From Torreya grandis (taxonomy: Eukaryota; Streptophyta; Pinopsida; Cupressales; Taxaceae): a stretch of DNA of 64,000 nucleotides. The stretch lies in NCBI GenBank assembly GCA_037957365.1, contig JARHVA010003184.1, forward strand, positions 456,501 to 520,500. The letters run 5' to 3'. The notes beneath the pieces were generated by a model. That model ran no database searches. It saw only the letters and a program-made list of their open reading frames with translations, and was not told the origin of the DNA. This document shows, piece after piece, positions 1-12,570 of this stretch. Made by a program: the position numbers and the translations under genes. Numbering within the stretch: the first letter of the stretch is position 1; every line of letters begins with the position of its first letter.

Positions 1-1499
1 TAAAAGAGTCTAAGTCTCGAGGAATAGGTTTAGTTAATTTTTGTCTAATTTCATCTTTACTCATATTTTGATGACTAGATTCTTTTATTTAAGTATGTAT
101 TCCTAATGAATGGTTTGGAAAGAGCCATGTTTCAGATAAGTGTTGAGTATGATAGCATGAATAATTATTTCAAAATCAAAATTATGGTCATAAGTATTAA
201 AAACACTATTTTTTATGGAATGCCAATTTTTTTGTCATATGAGCATTCAAGTGCCTTATTTTAGAGGTTGAGGAATCTAAAATTATCTTATGATATGGTC
301 ATATCTATTATCTTGGCTAAAGGCTTCCTCTAATACTTTTTTCATATTTCAAGATCATTTACAAAATATAATATATATCCAATAGATAAATGATAGAACT
401 AAATTAAAAAAAAACTATATCAACTCACAAAGGAGAGACTACCAACCTATCAACTAATAACTAGCACAACTAAATAGGGGTAGAGTGAATGCTATTAAAA
501 TATAAAAACCATGTAGAAAATATTAATTTATCCATAATAAATCCAAATAAAACCAAACAATGCCATGCTTCATAGAATCCTCATCTTCTTCAGGGCCTTA
601 TTTATCACCTTAGTTATTAAAACCAAATTACCAGGTCCCATATATGTTAAGTTATGTTTGAATTCAATCATTTCAACCTACAAAAAAGATTCAGATCCAA
701 TATCACTCTAAATAGTGTTGTTTTCTTCTACTATATTAAGCAAATGGCATAGTTTAAAGCCTTGAACTTGTTAAATCAAGTTGTCTTTTATGATATTGTC
801 TCCCTTATCATTATAATCATAGAGCCTTAAAATAGTAACATTCAAATTATTTTCAATCAATTTATTGAGTGTGGGATCTATAATACTACCATGACCTATT
901 AAATTTATCTACATCCTAACTAAATAAGGCCGTGTAAAATTGTTATTCTAGGAAGGTTCAATGTTTTTTCTTGTGTTTTTTACGAAATTATCTTACCATT
1001 GTTGGATCTTGTCATATCTTGCACCATTTTAAATTGTTGAAGAGAAACTTGAATAATTTATAGTAGGTCCTGATTATTACTATCCATACCTTATTTTCCA
1101 CTCATCCCTTATTCAAAAAAACCCACTAAATTTGGGCCTTAATCAGTAACCTGTTCAAAGTAAGAGTCCTTCATAATGTCCCATAGCCTCCAATATTTTT
1201 CCCATAACAACACATAAAGGAAGGATTTACTAGTATATGGAGGGGATATATATTGGGTATACTCTAGTTTCTAAAATATAATTAGAAGTTACTTTCATCA
1301 TTTTTGTCCTCAATAATCTTTCCATCTCATCTTGTGGTACGTTCAACTATAAATTATCTACACATGAACAATACATAAAATAATTCTCTTGAAAAGTTAG
1401 TAAACACCCTACTCTTGAATTGTAAAAACTCTAAGTTATTTTGTTTCTAGATAAACCAAAATATTTCATTTGAGAACAAATTACTAAATAAAAAATTTA
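1..1499. other. AT-rich stretch, no gene recognised
   Basis: No open reading frame of useful length and no recognisable domain is visible on either strand. It lies on the 3' side of the minus-strand LINE remnant and may include that element's degraded 3' end, but no poly(A)-derived poly(T) tract or target duplication marks a boundary. Confidence 0.4.
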
Positions 1500-3893
1500 G
1501 TTTATTTTTTAATAGACATACACATAGACAATATATATCTATTAAATTAGACATGAGAAAACTTAGACCAAGAATCTAGATAGTATATCCAAAAAAAATC
1601 ATATGGACACAAGAAAATAACATGATCAATAGGTTATAAGTCCCCACACAAAGTATAAAATGATTTATTACACCCAAAATTAGGTAAAACATCATAAAAA
1701 ACAAGTTTATTATGAATCAATAACCACCTAAAATATGTTTTTTAGGGTTCTAAATAGAGAGACCAAACAACTTAAAATATGTATTTCCATTTATGAAAGG
1801 GATAAAAAACCCACTTTTTATTCAATCCACGATATAATTTTAGGGAGAACCAGAGTTTAACATATAACTAATTAATAGTTATTTATCCTAATAGAGTTCC
1901 TTTTACCCATTAAACATTACCCCAAATCTCACCCTTATCCTTAATAATTGGATTGAAAGAATAAATCTTGATGTATTTAGTCAACAACATGTATGTTATA
2001 GAGATAGGATAGAGAAATAATGTGTTTTGATCTCAGCTCCATGGAAGTGAGTGAACAACCATAAGAGTGATGATCCTTTAATGTTTTAATCCCCTTGGAG
2101 AACCAATAAAAATAATACCATCCTCTTATCAAGGGAAAGACATTTACTTTTATTTTAATTTACACCATATAAACATGTAATCTTGGCACATAAATCCAAA
2201 CCCACTAAAAAGAGGCTTAATAATCACTAAATGTTTAAGCATTCCTCATGCCTTCCACAAAGATTAGAATATAGAAGAATATGCAACCTTAATTCAGAAG
2301 GATGTAGTCAAGAGATATAAGATATGAAACCCATTCCATTGAGGTTTACCTTTAGGAAAACCCATTAAGATAGTATTCCTCATAAACAACTTCTTAAGTT
2401 CATCACCCTTTAGGTCCTTACAATATATTTGACTACACTTTAACTTTTATATTTTTAATCCCCAGTCCATTCAACATCTTATATTTACAACATATCTTCT
2501 AGAAATATGATGCATTTTTTATATTACCCTAACACCAGATCAAATAAATTTTGTTACCATTTTTAAAAGTATGTCAAATTGATAATTATTATACATTAAA
2601 ATAGAGGAATAATATATGTTAAAGGAGGAAAGAACCTTCTAACATACCTGAATTCTTCCAAGTAGAGATAATAAAAGTCCATATCATTTATATATGTTTT
2701 TATAACTCTTATTACAGGTCCATTCCCACAATTATTTAAAGGAGGGGGGGAGTGTAAATTGAATCCCTATGCATCATACCAAATTTGTAATAATTAGATA
2801 AGATGAACCAAAATTGTTGAGCCAATCTAGGGTAGAATCTTCCCAACCAATCACAATATATTTTTGAAGAGAAAATCCAGCACTTGAGGTAGAACAATAT
2901 TTGTTCTACCTAGTATAAATCTACTAAAATTTTACTTCCTATAAAATAGGTAAGAGTTTTGTATCATCAACAAATAACACATCAACCAATTCATTATTAT
3001 TAACGTGAGTGTTTCCATTTAAAAGGGGTCCTAAAGATGTACATATAAGAAAATATTGTATATTTTCAACTATAATTATAAATAGTGAAGAGGTGAGTAA
3101 AAACTATTGTGTAATGGAATGTTGAAGCTCTAAAGGCTCGGTGAACTCCCCACATATTTCCACCACCACAAAATCATCCTTAAAGAGAACATTGACCATT
3201 CTCACAATTTTTTAATTGGAAATCAAAAGCCTTTAGAAACATTTCAATAAATGGTCATTATATTCTATCATATGCTTTCTCAAAATCGAATAAGTCCACA
3301 CAAACATTATTCTTTTATGCCTTATCCCAATGCATACCCTCCAAACTAGTAATGAGGTTAATAAGAATATATATGCCTTAAAAGAATTAATTTGGGTATT
3401 AGATATGGTATTTTGGAGTAGGATTTTAAGTATACATGAAATTATTTTAGAAATAGTTTTATATGAAACATTTAATAAATAAATAGGTCTCAACAATTTC
3501 AACTAGCTAAGATCTCATTATTTTTGGATTAAATTGATGACACCACAATCAATACCAAAACTAAGATAAATCACTTGAAAATATTCATTGTATACCTTTA
3601 AACAATCCAAGGAAATATAGTCCTTATTTTCCTTATAAAATTATGTAGGGATCCCATCAAATCCATGTGCCTTATCATACTTTGAATATTTGATACAAAA
3701 AATGACATCAACCATTGAGAAGTCACTATTTAGGAAATCAACCTCCTCTGCAATTTTTGTTGAGATAATTCTAGAACAAAAGATTCTATTTTTTTCAATT
3801 TTATATCTATGAAGTGAAGATCTTAAATTAAAAATAAAAGAAAATATATTTAATCTCATTAATATCCTTAAATAGCTCACCCCTAATATTAAC
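1500..3893 (-). mobile_element. Decayed LINE (L1-type non-LTR retrotransposon), ORF2 remnant
   Basis: Read on the minus strand, this stretch carries blocks of a LINE ORF2 in the expected order, broken by frameshifts and stops. At 3641-3850 a segment ends KAHGFDGIP, the equivalent of the KAPGPDG block at the start of the reverse transcriptase. Near 3260-3310 a VCVDL..FEKA-like block is readable across frames. At 2963-2974 the catalytic box reads FVDD (from LVDVLFVDDTKLLP). Around 1560-1760 a W-L-(x)n-C-(x)n-C-(x)n-DH pattern resembles the C-terminal zf-RVT zinc domain. The endonuclease is not visible. Element D begins at 3894, immediately next to the RT start, so it probably inserted into this LINE, although the rest of the LINE was not found beyond 58471. 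Clade assignment to L1 is inferred from motif style. Confidence 0.7.
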
Positions 3894-6800
3894 TGTTGAC
3901 AAGTTTGAGTTCCCAAGTCAAACTGACACCCTTATAATTTGAAACTTTGATTATCATGTCTTGTTATCCCTATTAATAGCTTTTTCATACCTTATGAGGT
4001 CATAAAATAACATTCCTAAAGCATTATTAATAAAGTTTAAGGTTAATTTGTAAAAGTTAAGGTAATGTTGTATCTTGGTCTTATACTAGGTTAGTCATGT
4101 CATGGTGTAAAAAGGTTGGGTAAAATGGTGTCATGGGATATTAGGTGTTCCTCAAAGTCATTTAATGCCTTCATTACCTTTTATGAAAATTTCATGCTTC
4201 TTTAAAGAGACTAAGGTTTTTTGCAAACTCTAAGGTAAAGTTTTATGATGCGAAAGATGTTTTTTGGCTAACTCCCACATGTGTCAAAGCCCATAAAGGT
4301 GATTAATCCATACTTTACACTTGTACAATCTTTTAAAAGAGATTATAACATGTATATGATAGTTACAAGTCAGAGAGTGGTCATTTTCTTGTATTTAAAT
4401 GCTTAAGAAGCAGTTTTAAGTCATTTGTATGGACTTGACATATCCAATTACAAGTGAAAATGTTTAAAAGGTGTCACTTTGGCTTCTATAGGTCATATCC
4501 ATGTTTTTCTCATAGGTATAGGTCCTAAAAGTTCAAAAAATGATTCCTTCTCTCCATCACTCCATTGGCAAGCTTGCAAAGGTAGTTTTCATGTAGATGG
4601 CATGAATAGGAGAGAGAGATTCAAGGCTTTAAATTTTTTCCAAAGGAGGGGGTCATAGTAAGCTTCAAATTTATGGCATTATTTTTTATATTCATCCCAT
4701 CTCCTTTATGAACAATCGCTAAGACTCTATGGTGATCTAAGATTGCTAATCAACCCCACAGACTCATTGTTTCTACTTCAAATGGAAGTTTTAATATGTT
4801 TGAATGCATGATATCAATTAAATATGATATACAAGACTTTTATAGACATATTCCATGTTTTTCCAAGCCCTACTTGGCAATTATGGGCTAACTTTGGCAA
4901 GAAAATTCTTTTTTTGCACAGTTTTCAAGGTGGTTGTCATTGTTTCTTGATTATTCTAGGTTATTCAATACTATAAAGATGGAGGAAGGTGTCACATAAT
5001 TTTTTCAATCCTCCCAATTCCTTATATATCCATCATTAGCTCTCCATTTCTTCACTCTAACCATACTTCCTAAAGTAATATGCAATGCCTTGGTTTGAGA
5101 CCATGAGAAGGTTATTTGCATGAAATAAGTTTGAAAGGTCTTAATATTACATTTTTAGAGGTGTGTAATGATATTTACATCATTAATAAAGTGGTAATAA
5201 TAATATAAGGATGTTATCAAGACTTGAGAAGATCACACTTGCACCAAGAAGAGGTTAAAACATGAGGAATACAACCTTTAGGTCTGTATAAATGGATTGT
5301 AATGTACATCAATAATTCCATTTTGGGGACCTGAGTGGTGAGATAAGTGTGGTGTATTTTCATTTGAAGAGTTCAAAACCATGGAGAGATGTGTCTCAAA
5401 GCCTAGCACTCAAAAATCTCAATCACCACTTATAGCCATGTCTTAAGTAGGCATGAGAGAGAAAGGATTTGTTTGTGAAGATAAGAGGTCTTAGAGAGGT
5501 TGATAAGTTTTAATATTAAACTCCTTTAAATCTATCACTAGGTCCAAGTGAAATATATAATATCTTAGATGACCAATATAGTTATCATATGAAGGCCCAA
5601 AACACAGGAATGCAAACCTACAGGTCTGTATTGTATAAGAACTTCACTGAGTTATGCATCAAGTTTAAATTTTTATAGCCTAAAATTCAAGGTAATATAT
5701 TACATCAACACTTGGATTGGTCTAATATCAATGGATAAAAGTGTGTCATCAAAAGATCTAATGTCTAAGACATCAAGTCACACCTACAGGCAGATAATTA
5801 GCTCTTAAACAGTTTGAAGCCCTGAGCTAGCATATAAGACATCTAAGAATGCATATGTGAGACCAAGAAAATAGATGATACCTATCCAATTAGATATAAA
5901 CCTCATATTTCACTCATATGATGATCAAACACATTAAATAAGTGAACCTAAACCACCTACAGTCAACTAAGTTTCAAGCCTTCAAAGTTACAGGCAATGG
6001 AGAGGGTTATTATTTCCAAAAGCTCAATATGTTGAGAAAGCATGAAATATGTATAGCTATAAACATAACCAAAAATCTTAATGATTGATTATATACTCTG
6101 AGTTTATCACCAAGTAAGAAGTAAAGTCTTATTACAAACTGTCATAAATAGTCAGGTTTGTGTGATGTTGTGATGAGAAACTAATGATAGAAGGTACTAA
6201 TAGTTCAAAAAGAAATTAGAATTGAATGTGAGCATATTTCAATGGAGTTAAACTTATATCAAGGTGTCAGTGATATAACTTAAGAAGGCCAATTTTAAAT
6301 TTTAATATTCAAAAGACTCTCATTCATAACCTATAACAATCTCTTGAGAAAGTATAAGGTACATATACGGTCAAACAAAAGATGAAAGATCATTGTAAAA
6401 GGTTGAAAAGATTTAAAAGAAATCCAATAAACTATTAACACTGTAACAAGGATCATTTGAGTGTTCAGTGGTTGGTTAAAGAGATCCTAGTTTCCAAAAT
6501 ACATTCAAGACACTCAACTATCACCTACAAGACTATTTGAGTAATTACAGTTGGTTGCAAATTTATTGAAGAGGAAATCACACATACAATGAGATGAGAG
6601 TTTATATCAGATCATGGAAAAGTGAATAGATTAATTTGAGTTCAAATAAACCTAATGAATATTAAATCAAATGTCAAGGTAAATACACCTAAACCCTGTA
6701 TACTCACATCGAGCCAAGTGCTCGTTTAGGCCTTCTTGCCTAGAATGAGAAGTTCCTACTTGTTTTGAGAGATAATGAGGTTTGAGGGAAAATATTCATA

Positions 6801-8702
6801 TTAAATTATTCTATGATGATATCATGACCTTATATAGTCATTACTATCAATGAATAGGATGACCAAAACAAATCCATCACCCTTGCAATCATATAGTCTA
6901 AACAGGACAATCAAACCTACTTGAGAATATATAAATGTTTCATATGATAAATAAGGTTGAAATGAATAGTATGATGTATACAATTATGAATAATATTCCC
7001 ACAGGGAGTTATAAACATTGGTCAAAGGAAAAAATCCTCAGTCAAAGCCATTAAAGGCCAAGAAACTAAGAAAGATACCTATAGCTAGTCAGTATACCAT
7101 GATGATTGATTATGCATGGTACTTAAAGGGTTAAATGGATTTCTCAGAGCCAATGCAGGTTTTCAAGGGATCTGATGAAGTAAGATCCATACTCACAAGG
7201 TTGATATTGTTATGAGAAAGCCTTCTTTTGAGTAGTTAGAGTGAAAAAAAAACAAATCCGGTAACTACGGTCAAAATGACCAATTTACTCACAACCCCTC
7301 AATCTCATTAAAAAATGTTGTAAGGGATCTTGAGGAAAGAAATGATAATAAATACCATTGGAGAAGCTCAATAAGGAAGTTTTAGACCTCCCTGAGGTGT
7401 TAGAACTCATAACCAAACTTAAAAGTGCCACTCTTCTAAACCTCATTGACTACCTAAAGCCTGCCCAAGAGTCTCCAAAACTTACCTAGATCTTACATGG
7501 AAAGTTGCATGGTATGTAATGCTCTTGGGTAAAGTTAATTACCCTTATACTCTTGCAAAACCTAGTGAAGAGAGTTCATGAAAGGCCGCAGCCCTTATGA
7601 ATAATCATTAAGAGCTTCAACAGGAGAGATAAGGTGAAATTTTCCCTCAAATGAATATTTTTAACCTTTTAATATATTAAAAAACATTCCATACTCCTTG
7701 AAGGTCCTCATGAATAAATCATTTGTACCTGTAATTATACGAATACATTAAATGCTTGGTTTTTGTGAGTTTTTGAGTTAAAAATAGGGTTTCTAAGATC
7801 ATGGGCAGATGCAAACCATTGGGAGATATGACTTGGATTGTATTCTACCTATCCAAGTCTAAAAATCTATACAATCCACCTTGTAAGTGCTTAAATAGGT
7901 TTGATTATTGAAGGCATTCTGAAATAGGCTTGAAAAAGCGCTAGTTTATTACCATTTCTTCGTTTGCCTACCTAAAAATTTTTCTAAAAGCCCAAATTTG
8001 GTATGAAACATGGTTACATGGTCCTAAAATTGAATCATGCACTTCCTGAAGGTTTCAAATGTGTGGGAGAAGTATGGAGCAAAACATAGTTTCTACGCCT
8101 AGAGGGCTAATGGAGACATAATTAGAGAGAGAAAATAGAGTAATTAGTGTACGTAAACTTGGAGTTGGTTTATAAAATTTGGCATGTATTTTTAAGGGAA
8201 TATTGGGTCCTCAAAAATGTATTTATTTTTTTAATATACTCCATATATTCTTCTACACAAGGATGTTTACCTATTTTGAGGGCTACAAAGAATTGGGAGA
8301 AGATACAAACTATTAATGCAAAATCAAATCTTTTGGAGAGTTTCATAGCTTCAATTGATTTTTTTTAGGTTTTATATGATGTTTAAAGGCCATCCATGGA
8401 TGGAAATTATTTTATTGGAGGTAAAACCAAGTTTTCACCTTTCCACACCATGTTGGAGAAGGAGGAATTGAAGTAGTCAATCACCAAATCAATGCATAAA
8501 AGTTCTTCAATAAGCTTTGTCAAGGTAACCCCTTTTGTTAAATGACACTTGGAGAGTAGGAAGAAGTAAAGAGTTAGTTTCAAGACTGATTCAAATGGTT
8601 GAAAAATTCTTCAACTATCTTAGGAATACCATCTCCCTCTCCTCTGCCAAGTCAAGTTGAAAAAGTCAAACAAAATTTAAGAGCCTTCAAACAAGCCCTA
8701 AC
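3894..8702 (+). repeat. Element D 5' LTR, first segment
   Basis: This is colinear with 52577-57435, from TGTTGACAAGTTTGA at the left edge to GAGCCTTCAAACAAGCCCTA at the right, where element B interrupts it. The short reading frames inside (such as 8147-8368 and 8599-8808) are not preserved in the other LTR copy, so no gene is claimed. The segment is U3 of the LTR, because the only TATA-like signal seen lies far downstream in the third segment. Confidence 0.85.
8698..8702. repeat. Target-site duplication of element B, left copy
   Basis: CTAAC here and CTATC at 35715-35719 flank element B. The empty site in the other LTR of D reads CTATC at 57431-57435, so the left copy carries one substitution. 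Confidence 0.8.
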
Positions 8703-9065
8703 TATAGACACTAGAAATCTACACACCATTATTCTAAATTTCAAAATTTATCTAGACCCCACTTGGACCAATCTGACCCTTCGATCATCAGCCAAGCCAA
8801 ACCTATAGTTAGTTTGACCAAATTGACTTAACCAACCTTTTACCCACTTTGACCCTTCACCCTCAACCGTTGACAATCAGGATGACCACCAATGGTCACC
8901 TTGATCATCGACGGTCAAGGTGCACCTTCTTACCCACCAACATGCAAGTCACCCCACCTTGATTTTATAAAAATAGATTATCTTAATCTACATGTGAGCC
9001 ATTGCATAAGCGAGTTATAATTAGAAGGCCTAGTTAACATCTTGTTGCAAATTTCTTGCCTTGCC

Positions 9066-9074
9066 TATAAGAAG
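9066..9074 (+). promoter_or_regulatory. TATA-box candidate in element B LTR
   Basis: TATAAGAAG is retained in both LTRs (here and at 34709-34717) inside a well conserved block (TTGCCTTGCC before it, AGGG soon after), as expected for the LTR promoter. Functional assignment is inferred. Confidence 0.45.
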
Positions 9075-9445
9075 AGGGGAGAAAGAAGATGAAATCCATT
9101 GGTAATTTTTATCAATAGCTTGTACATCTAGAGTTCCTTTATTGTAATTCAATCATCATCAGTAATCCAATGATCCAGTCATCACATCAGAAAGACAACT
9201 TGCCATCACAGCTCTATCAAAGTGTCAAGTACCGTTACTCTATCAAAATCATGCCAGACTCCATAAATGAGTCAACCACCTCAAGCATCTACCTAATCAG
9301 CTTTTACAAGATAATTATTTGCTTCTCAATATCCAATTACTTTATTTGCCTTTTGCACTCAGCCCAAAACTAACCCATCTCTCAAAAATTCACCATGTAA
9401 TCCTATCAACCAGCTATTTTTCTAACCCATACCTACATACAATAA

Positions 9446-9560
9446 CTACCGATGGTTGTCCTAACTGTAGATATCCTACCTAACCATCGATGGTTAGCTT
9501 AACTACCAATGGCCACCTTAACTATCGATGATCACACCAACCGTTGATGGTCACTATGGT
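9446..9560. repeat. Cluster of ATCGAT-centred palindromic motifs
   Basis: Imperfect copies of ACCATCGATGGT occur every 15-30 bp, including a perfect 16-bp palindrome at 9481-9496 (TAACCATCGATGGTTA). Similar clusters occur at 8865-8925, 32983-33060, 33575-33650, 34546-34566 and 35088-35200, always within element B. Confidence 0.7.
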
Positions 9561-10076
9561 AGAAAATAACAATAAGTTATTTCTACCTACCCACCCTCAA
9601 CCAAATCCAGCTTTTTGTGTCCCTATTTGTTCACAGACTCCTACTTGATTTTTTTAAATAGACTCAAGCCATTTATCACTAGTATTCATTTCCTTATCTC
9701 TATATTAGTCATTTCTAGTTTATTTTTTTAAGAAAGCATTTATTGTGTTCAATTTAAGTATCTTTGATTATTGATGTAAGTACTTTATCATTATATTTAT
9801 GAACTTAATTATTTAAAATATGTGGATTGACAGCACTTGAGGAAGCTATTGCTTATGGGATCTAGCTAACGCTAGGTAATCCACCCAGCTATCTATCTAA
9901 CCAACCATTTACTTTAGTGTTGTCTTATTTATAGGTCATCCTCTCAAGCCAAAGAGGAGTTATTCATAATTATCTGATTCAATGTGTGCATAATCGAACA
10001 GGTTTTTTAACTATACTTGTATTTAGTTTCTTCTTTTCCCTTTCCAAAAATATAAGTTCAAATTCACTAAAATATA

Positions 10077-10094
10077 TTGGCATGCCCGGTGGGA
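10077..10094 (+). promoter_or_regulatory. Element B primer-binding site
   Basis: TTGGCATGCCCGGTGGGA follows the 5' LTR directly. TGG (complement of tRNA CCA) and a GTGGGA end are the form expected of a PBS. The priming tRNA was not identified with confidence. Confidence 0.65.
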
Positions 10095-10807
10095 CCTTAA
10101 GTCTTTACTTTGGGGTTCTTTTCTTTGCATCTATATGCTCTTATCTCTATCTGTTCTCATTAACAAAACTAGAATTTCTTTTGGGTTTAAAATCAAGTGC
10201 ATCCATTATTTGCTTATAATTTTAGCTCACTTTAAATTAAGGTAAAATAATTTTATCGTAGCATCACTTTTTATTGCACACACTAAGCCAAACCACTTTC
10301 ATTAATTAAACATTAAAAAAACTTGAGACAAGACCAAACTAGGATTTCATCACCTAGTAGTAACCTTACCCTTCCAGGTGATCCTATTTGGAGGTCATTA
10401 CCAAGAAGAGAACCAACGCAGCTCTCTAATTGAGTATAAACTCTAGAAATTAGTATATATTGGCTAAGCACTCGACACCCTTATTTTTATAGTGTGTGAA
10501 GTGAGGGGGTAGGCCCCAATACCAATCCACATATTGATTCCCAATATAGATCTTTTTGAACACATAAACAACCCAAAACCAACCATAGATTGCTTTTATA
10601 GTACCTGATCTACAAGCCAACTTATATCACACATTCTCATAACTTAAGGCATAAGCCATAAGCAAGACTAAAATTAACCACATGATTCTAATGTACTCTA
10701 GTGAGTGTTGGATTTCCTTGATCATTTTTTTGATTTCTCTCTGTTTGAGTTGTAAGATTCTTTGTGTTTTCCTCTCATCCTACTTGCATGGTTCTTACTC
10801 ATCAACA

Positions 10808-11601
10808 ATGAAGAGACCTAGCAAGTCAGGACCCATCTATAGATTATCTAGTCTCTTCTACCTCTTCATCTATGGAGTATAACTCTGATGCTGAGAGTTT
10901 TCCTCATCATTATGATGTTTTTAGTGTGCCTAAGGTGGTTTCACAAGGTGACCTAGAGTTTGTCACCTATTTGGATAATAACCCAATAGCCTTGTAGCAT
11001 TATCTTAACATAGTAGTTCATCACACACCCATTTTGACACCACCTACTGATCCACCCTATGGCATGCCATTAGGATTTTTAGGCAAATCTTTTATCACCA
11101 CTATAACCACCCAACCATTATCTAATTAGGTATCTATCTCAACTGGTAAACCATCTGACACAACCATGCAAAACCAAAAACTCAACCTTCTAACACCCAA
11201 ACACCTCCTAGTCTGACTAATAATTATTCCCACATAGCCACCACCCAACCTCTACCTACCGATGCTCCAATTACTATTGGAGTACCCACTACCAACATCA
11301 CTACCATTCCTATGGTTACCTCTACTCCACTTCAAAATGTAGTGGCACCCATACCTTATACCTTGTCGCTTGTCACTACCAGGGTTACCACTTATCATGT
11401 ACCTATGACTCAACCACCACTACCCACTCAGTAATAAATAGCCTCTACCCAACAACTTATAACCATTGTAGAGAGGATTGTAAATCAATTTAGTCAAGCA
11501 TTAGTCCATAAATAATGAAACATGCATAAAGAACTAACTAACCAAGCCTATCTATTCCTATGGGAATTACAAAGGATAGCAAGAAACAAATGAAAGAAAG
11601 C
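10808..11601 (+). pseudogene. Element B gag, N-terminal part, decayed and split by element A
   Basis: An ATG at 10808 opens a short frame. After a frameshift near 10870 a longer gag-like reading continues (Ser-rich, then SMEYNSDAESFPHHYDVF) with TAG codons at places where Gln is expected. It is rich in Pro, Thr and Gln further on, and from about 11450 reads like a helical segment. Element A interrupts it at 11602, and the frame appears to resume at 20495-20536 and then at 21599 after solo LTR E. The product would be the N-terminal part of the Gag polyprotein forming virus-like particles. No intact start-to-stop frame survives. Confidence 0.5.
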
Positions 11602-11894
11602 TATTATCTCCCAAAAATATCACTCATTTTTTAGACAACATTTGAATTATTTTGGTCCTACAGACCAAAATTGTCTCTTCCCTTTCCAAAATTTGTCCTG
11701 GGCATTCAAATTCCTGATTTTTCAAGCTTCTTAGGAATCTACGAACTATGTAGGAAGATAAATCTATAGACTCTGCAGGCCAAGTTCAATGGGCTTTACA
11801 GGTTGATTTCTACGAACTTGGTTTCTACGAACTCTGCATGCAGGTTCAAAGGCTTCTGTAGGCGGGTTCAATCAAAAGAATCAGTTTCCAACAC

Positions 11895-12535
11895 TTAAGT
11901 CATTTTCAAGATTGGTTCAGCACCTTGGTTCAATCAAAAATTTCCATCAGCAATCATCTAAGCAAGGATCCAACCATTGAACCTTTGAACCGTTAAACCT
12001 TGAACCATTTTGGTTCAACGGGTTTAACAACTTCAAAGGTTCAACGTCATTGGCAAGAGTTAAGTGCTTCATCAAGGTTAAAAGTTCAACCGCTTCATGG
12101 TTCAATGGCTTCAAAACACTTATCAAAGAGAAGAAGGCTTGAACCATTGAACCGTTGAACCATTGAACCACTTTGGTTCAAAGGTTCAACAGGTTCATTC
12201 AAATGGTTCAAAGGTGGGTTCAACCAAGTGGTTCAATGCTTTGGTTCACTCAATTGGTTCATCCGCTCGATTCAATGCTTTGGTTCATCCACTTGGTTCA
12301 AAGGCTTGGTTCAATTAAAGGGTTCATCGGCTTGAACCATTTTGGTTCAAATCTTGGTTCATCGGTTTGGTTCAATGTTTGGTTCAACCAAGCAGTTCAA
12401 TGCTTTGGTTCAATCAAACCGTTCACTCAATTGGTTCAATCAAAGGGATCATAAACTTGGTTCAAAGTGTGGTTCAAAGCTTGGTTCAAAGGAGCGGTTC
12501 AAAGGCGCGGATCAAATGCAAAAGTTCAAAGAAGC
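11895..12535. repeat. GGTTCA array in element A 5' LTR
   Basis: I count about 22 exact GGTTCA hexamers between 12175 and 12500, usually as TTGGTTCAA, with irregular spacing of about 8-25 bp. The left part (11970-12172) is rich in the reverse complement TTGAACC, so the two halves can pair; the switch at 12160-12180 forms TTGAACCA..TGGTTCAA. The same array is in the 3' LTR (18110-18690). Confidence 0.85.
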
Positions 12536-12547
12536 CTCTCGAAGGAC

Positions 12548-12570
12548 AAGTGCCCTTGCGGAGGGCACTT
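12548..12570. repeat. Perfect inverted repeat (hairpin) in element A LTR
   Basis: Arms AAGTGCCCT (12548-12556) and AGGGCACTT (12562-12570) surround a TGCGG loop. The hairpin is fully conserved in the 3' LTR at 18715-18737. Nearby CCTTCGG-type inverted repeats and the palindrome GAAGGAATTCCTTC at about 12698 add further structure. Confidence 0.75.

Larger units (their letters stand above)
8703..10076 (+). repeat. Element B 5' LTR
   Basis: This 1374-bp sequence is colinear with 34384-35714. The start TATAGACAC corresponds to the common plant LTR start TGTAGACAC with G changed to A. The end was placed by aligning the two copies and by the PBS that follows. It contains a TATA candidate and a cluster of imperfect ATCGAT-centred palindromes. 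The reading frames at 9170-9373 and 9986-10219 are chance frames in LTR sequence. Confidence 0.85.

Noticed and set aside
3233..3502. 89-codon minus-strand gene
   Set aside because: It is one frame of the decayed LINE; motif text continues in neighbouring frames, so it is part of that remnant.
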